From Candidatus Hydrogenedentota bacterium (GTDB lineage: Bacteria > Hydrogenedentota > Hydrogenedentia > Hydrogenedentales > GCA-2746185), in contig JASJYE010000088.1 of assembly GCA_030123645.1 (NCBI GenBank), forward strand, positions 1 through 8,231: DNA of 8,231 bases. Reading direction: 5' to 3'. Below the pieces are notes generated by a model, which was given only the letters and a program-made list of their open reading frames with translations, was not told the DNA's origin and ran no database searches. Shown here piece by piece: positions 5,932-8,231 of the stretch. Each line of letters starts with the position of its first letter. The stretch's first letter is position 1. A program made the translations under genes and the position numbers.

Positions 5932-8231
5932 ATGAAGGACAGTGCAGCTCCATCTCCGGGGGCCGTTCCAAACGGGGCGAGACCCATTTGGCGCGCGGTC
6001 CTTGCGGAGCCGGTCGCCATTGGCCTCGCGATATTTGCCCTGCTCCGCCCGTGGCGTGACGGCCTGACCTTTCCGCCGTTTAACATTTACTTCATCGCGT
6101 TTATTCTTCTCATTGCGGCCCTTTGGGGCGCGCGCATGCTGTTGCGCAACGAGGCCATCAGATATCCCGTCCCCGCCGCTCTATTCGCGGGTTTTCTGAT
6201 CGTTGTCTACTTGACCGGTTTTAGCACGATCGAGTACAACCTAACGCACCGCACTTTTCAGTACCTTATCGCCTATTTTCTGCTCTTTCTCTTGTGTTCT
6301 AACGCGCTCAGGACCCCTCTCTCGGTGGGCCTGGTGCTGGGCGCCTTTGTCTTGAGCTCGCTGCTGAACGCCGCATGGTCTATCGTCCACTACTATGAGA
6401 CCTTGCCCGCGTTGCGCGCGCTGTTAAACGCCAGCCCTGAGGTCCTCCTTCGATACTTCGGGACGCTGGAGTTGACCCCCGAACTCAAGAATCGCCTGGA
6501 GACGAACAGGGCCTTCGGCACCTTTCTGTTTCCTAACCACCTCGGCGCGTTTCTCATCCTGGTCATCCCGTACTTGATTTCGCAATTGCGCCCTTCGTGG
6601 CGCGCGTTGGGCGAAGGCCTTCGTCGATCCTATGGGCTAAGGGAAGCCGGCGAAACGCCTGCTGAGCGCTCGGTGCGTGCGTACGTCGCGCTGGGATCGG
6701 CCGGTAGCGTGTGGCTCGTAAGTTTTGTGGTCCCGTTGCTGTTAAACGAGCGTCTTGGCGCCATGAATATGGATGGAGCGCGTCCCGTTGAGAGCGTCGG
6801 AGTGCAAATCTTACTTTTCGGCGTGGTGCCCGCAGTTCTCGGCGGAGGAACGGCGTTTCTCGTGTGGCGACACGGCCTGGCAGCCCTTGGAGCCACGCTG
6901 CGCTTTGTCTGTGTATTCCTTGCCTTGCCCGTCACGTTATACGCGCTGTGGCTGTCCTACTCTCGCGGTGCGACGGTTGCCCTGGGGGCGGCGGGCTTGC
7001 TGGCACTCGCGCTGTATCGATTCGGTGGCCGAATGGGCCCGTTGCCCGGAGTCGTGTCTAAAGCCGCCGTTGCCCTCCTCTTGGTTGTTCTGCTCATGCC
7101 GGGTTTGGATGGGACGGATGCGCTCGCCCAGGAAATTACGGATCCGGGGCTAAAACCGTCGGGCCTTCACCTTGGCGAGCCTTTTACGCCCGTTTTGGCG
7201 GATGCGAATTCGAAATCGCTCAGCGTGGAGGGGGTGGGGCGGGGTCTGGGCGAGTTGACCAGCCTCGCTTCATTTAAGATGCGCGTTACGTACTGGCAGG
7301 TCGGGCTGCTGATGTTTCAGGACAACTTTTGGACGGGCGTAGGGCTGGGGAATTTCAAGGTTGCGTATCCGCTCTATCAATTTCTCGGCGCGGGAGACGT
7401 CGAGATGGCCCACAACGGCTATCTGCAGACCTTCTGCGAGACAGGCGTTTTGGGCGGGGCGTTGTTTAGCGCCTTTTGGATTTACTTTGTGGTGTGGGGA
7501 GGGCGGAGGATCCTGCATGAAGCGGACTCCTCGCGCCGCGCCGTGCTCGCTGGCCATTACGCCGGCGTGGTGGCCTTTGCCTTGCATGCGCTAGTCGATT
7601 TCGATTTCGCCAATCCGAGCCTCGCCCCCTTCGCCTATCTGCTGGCGGGGACCTTCTACGCGCATGCCCGGGCGTTGGCGCCGGCGGATGCGCAGTCCAA
7701 AGGCAGACAAACCCAGGCCGGCCGGATAATTGCCGTTCCGCTTCTCCTCCTTGTTGCCGTCTCGACAGGATCGGCCGTGCGCATGTTTTTCTTCGATTAT
7801 GGACTAACCGAAGGGACAGGAGGACAACGTTTATTGAACATAGGCGATCGGAGATCGTTCGATACGCGCACGGACGCTGCGAATTTTTTTATCAAGGACC
7901 TCAAAGCGGGAATCCCCGACCCGAGCAAGCCGCCGTGGACGTCGCTCAGGCAAGCGTATGCGTTGATTCCGGACGAACCCCTGCTCGAAAGCTTCGGCAG
8001 TGTTTGGGTCCCCGTCGAGGGAGGCGGTGCCCGGCGACTGAGGCCCGGCGAGCCAGTCCCCGAGACCGCGCTCTTGGCTATTAGCGATCCCACGGAAGCC
8101 GCCCGTGCGAGGCAGGCAGGGATCGAGGCGGCTGAACGAAGGATTGACGTGCTTAAGGAATGGGACACGTTATACCCCCACGACCCCGATATCGCCGCGC
8201 GGGTTTTTCTTTGGTACGATTTGCTCTTCGA
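5932..8231 (+). CDS. O-antigen ligase/polymerase family membrane protein (Wzy_C), 3' partial
   Basis: The frame opens at ATG 5932, 13 bases after the WecA-like gene, and stays open to the window edge (766 codons without a stop). It has many hydrophobic helices and the Wzy/WaaL hallmarks: NRAFGTF (192-198) and PNHLGAF (201-207), YSRGA (343-347, R345), a large probably periplasmic loop at about 390-470, and the Wzy_C motif FQDNFWTGVGLGNF followed by EMAHNGYLQTFCETG (491-505, H494). Family members join or polymerise undecaprenyl-pyrophosphate-linked glycans on the periplasmic side; ligase and polymerase cannot be separated by sequence. After a last helix near 599-620 a soluble tail of at least 145 residues begins, which makes the protein longer than the roughly 400-450 residues of a classical WaaL. 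GAGG (5917-5920) is 11 bases upstream, a long spacing, so coupling to the previous gene is likely. Confidence 0.85.
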   Translation, partial: MKDSAAPSPGAVPNGARPIWRAVLAEPVAIGLAIFALLRPWRDGLTFPPFNIYFIAFILLIAALWGARMLLRNEAIRYPVPAALFAGFLIVVYLTGFSTIEYNLTHRTFQYLIAYFLLFLLCSNALRTPLSVGLVLGAFVLSSLLNAAWSIVHYYETLPALRALLNASPEVLLRYFGTLELTPELKNRLETNRAFGTFLFPNHLGAFLILVIPYLISQLRPSWRALGEGLRRSYGLREAGETPAERSVRAYVALGSAGSVWLVSFVVPLLLNERLGAMNMDGARPVESVGVQILLFGVVPAVLGGGTAFLVWRHGLAALGATLRFVCVFLALPVTLYALWLSYSRGATVALGAAGLLALALYRFGGRMGPLPGVVSKAAVALLLVVLLMPGLDGTDALAQEITDPGLKPSGLHLGEPFTPVLADANSKSLSVEGVGRGLGELTSLASFKMRVTYWQVGLLMFQDNFWTGVGLGNFKVAYPLYQFLGAGDVEMAHNGYLQTFCETGVLGGALFSAFWIYFVVWGGRRILHEADSSRRAVLAGHYAGVVAFALHALVDFDFANPSLAPFAYLLAGTFYAHARALAPADAQSKGRQTQAGRIIAVPLLLLVAVSTGSAVRMFFFDYGLTEGTGGQRLLNIGDRRSFDTRTDAANFFIKDLKAGIPDPSKPPWTSLRQAYALIPDEPLLESFGSVWVPVEGGGARRLRPGEPVPETALLAISDPTEAARARQAGIEAAERRIDVLKEWDTLYPHDPDIAARVFLWYDLLF

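Overview
The window is bacterial chromosomal DNA of moderately high GC with mostly G/C-ending codons, and nearly all of it is coding. A WecA/MraY-type polyprenyl-phosphate transferase and a Wzy/WaaL-type membrane ligase or polymerase point to a bacterium that builds a lipid-linked surface polysaccharide. The sequence alone does not fix the phylum. An uncultured, GC-rich, probably Gram-negative lineage is plausible, but that is inference.

Left part (1-1392), unrelated to polysaccharides. A 245-base leader region carries a short inverted-repeat element ending in the dispersed-repeat-like 12-mer TGTCATTGCGAG (minus strand). It is followed by a DinB-superfamily metal-binding protein (246-716) and an unrecognised small protein (815-1279). 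Between that small gene and the next lies a minus-strand stub (1309-1377). It encodes only the first 22 residues of a sarcosine-oxidase/DAO-type FAD oxidoreductase and then stops, so it looks like the remnant of a deleted or rearranged gene.

Right part (1393-8231), polysaccharide synthesis. A dolichol-phosphate-mannose-synthase-like family 2 glycosyltransferase lies on the minus strand (1393-2241). It diverges across a 251-base regulatory region from a tightly packed plus-strand operon: glycosyltransferase family 4 (2493-3620), a second family 4 glycosyltransferase (3628-4743, 7-base gap), a WecA/TagO-like glycosyl-1-phosphate transferase (4722-5918, 22-base overlap), and an O-antigen ligase/polymerase family membrane protein (5932 to beyond the window end, 13-base gap). 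The last gene is open to the right edge.

Inferred pathway: the WecA-like enzyme loads the first sugar phosphate on undecaprenyl phosphate at the inner membrane. The two family 4 transferases extend the glycan from nucleotide sugars in the cytoplasm. The family 2 enzyme may supply a polyprenyl-phosphate sugar or add a residue. The Wzy/WaaL-like protein polymerises or transfers the glycan on the outer face. No flippase, chain-length regulator or sugar-nucleotide synthesis gene is in the window. I found no CRISPR array, tRNA, rRNA, IS element or clearly novel system. The oxidoreductase stub and the intergenic regulatory architecture are the points most worth a second look.
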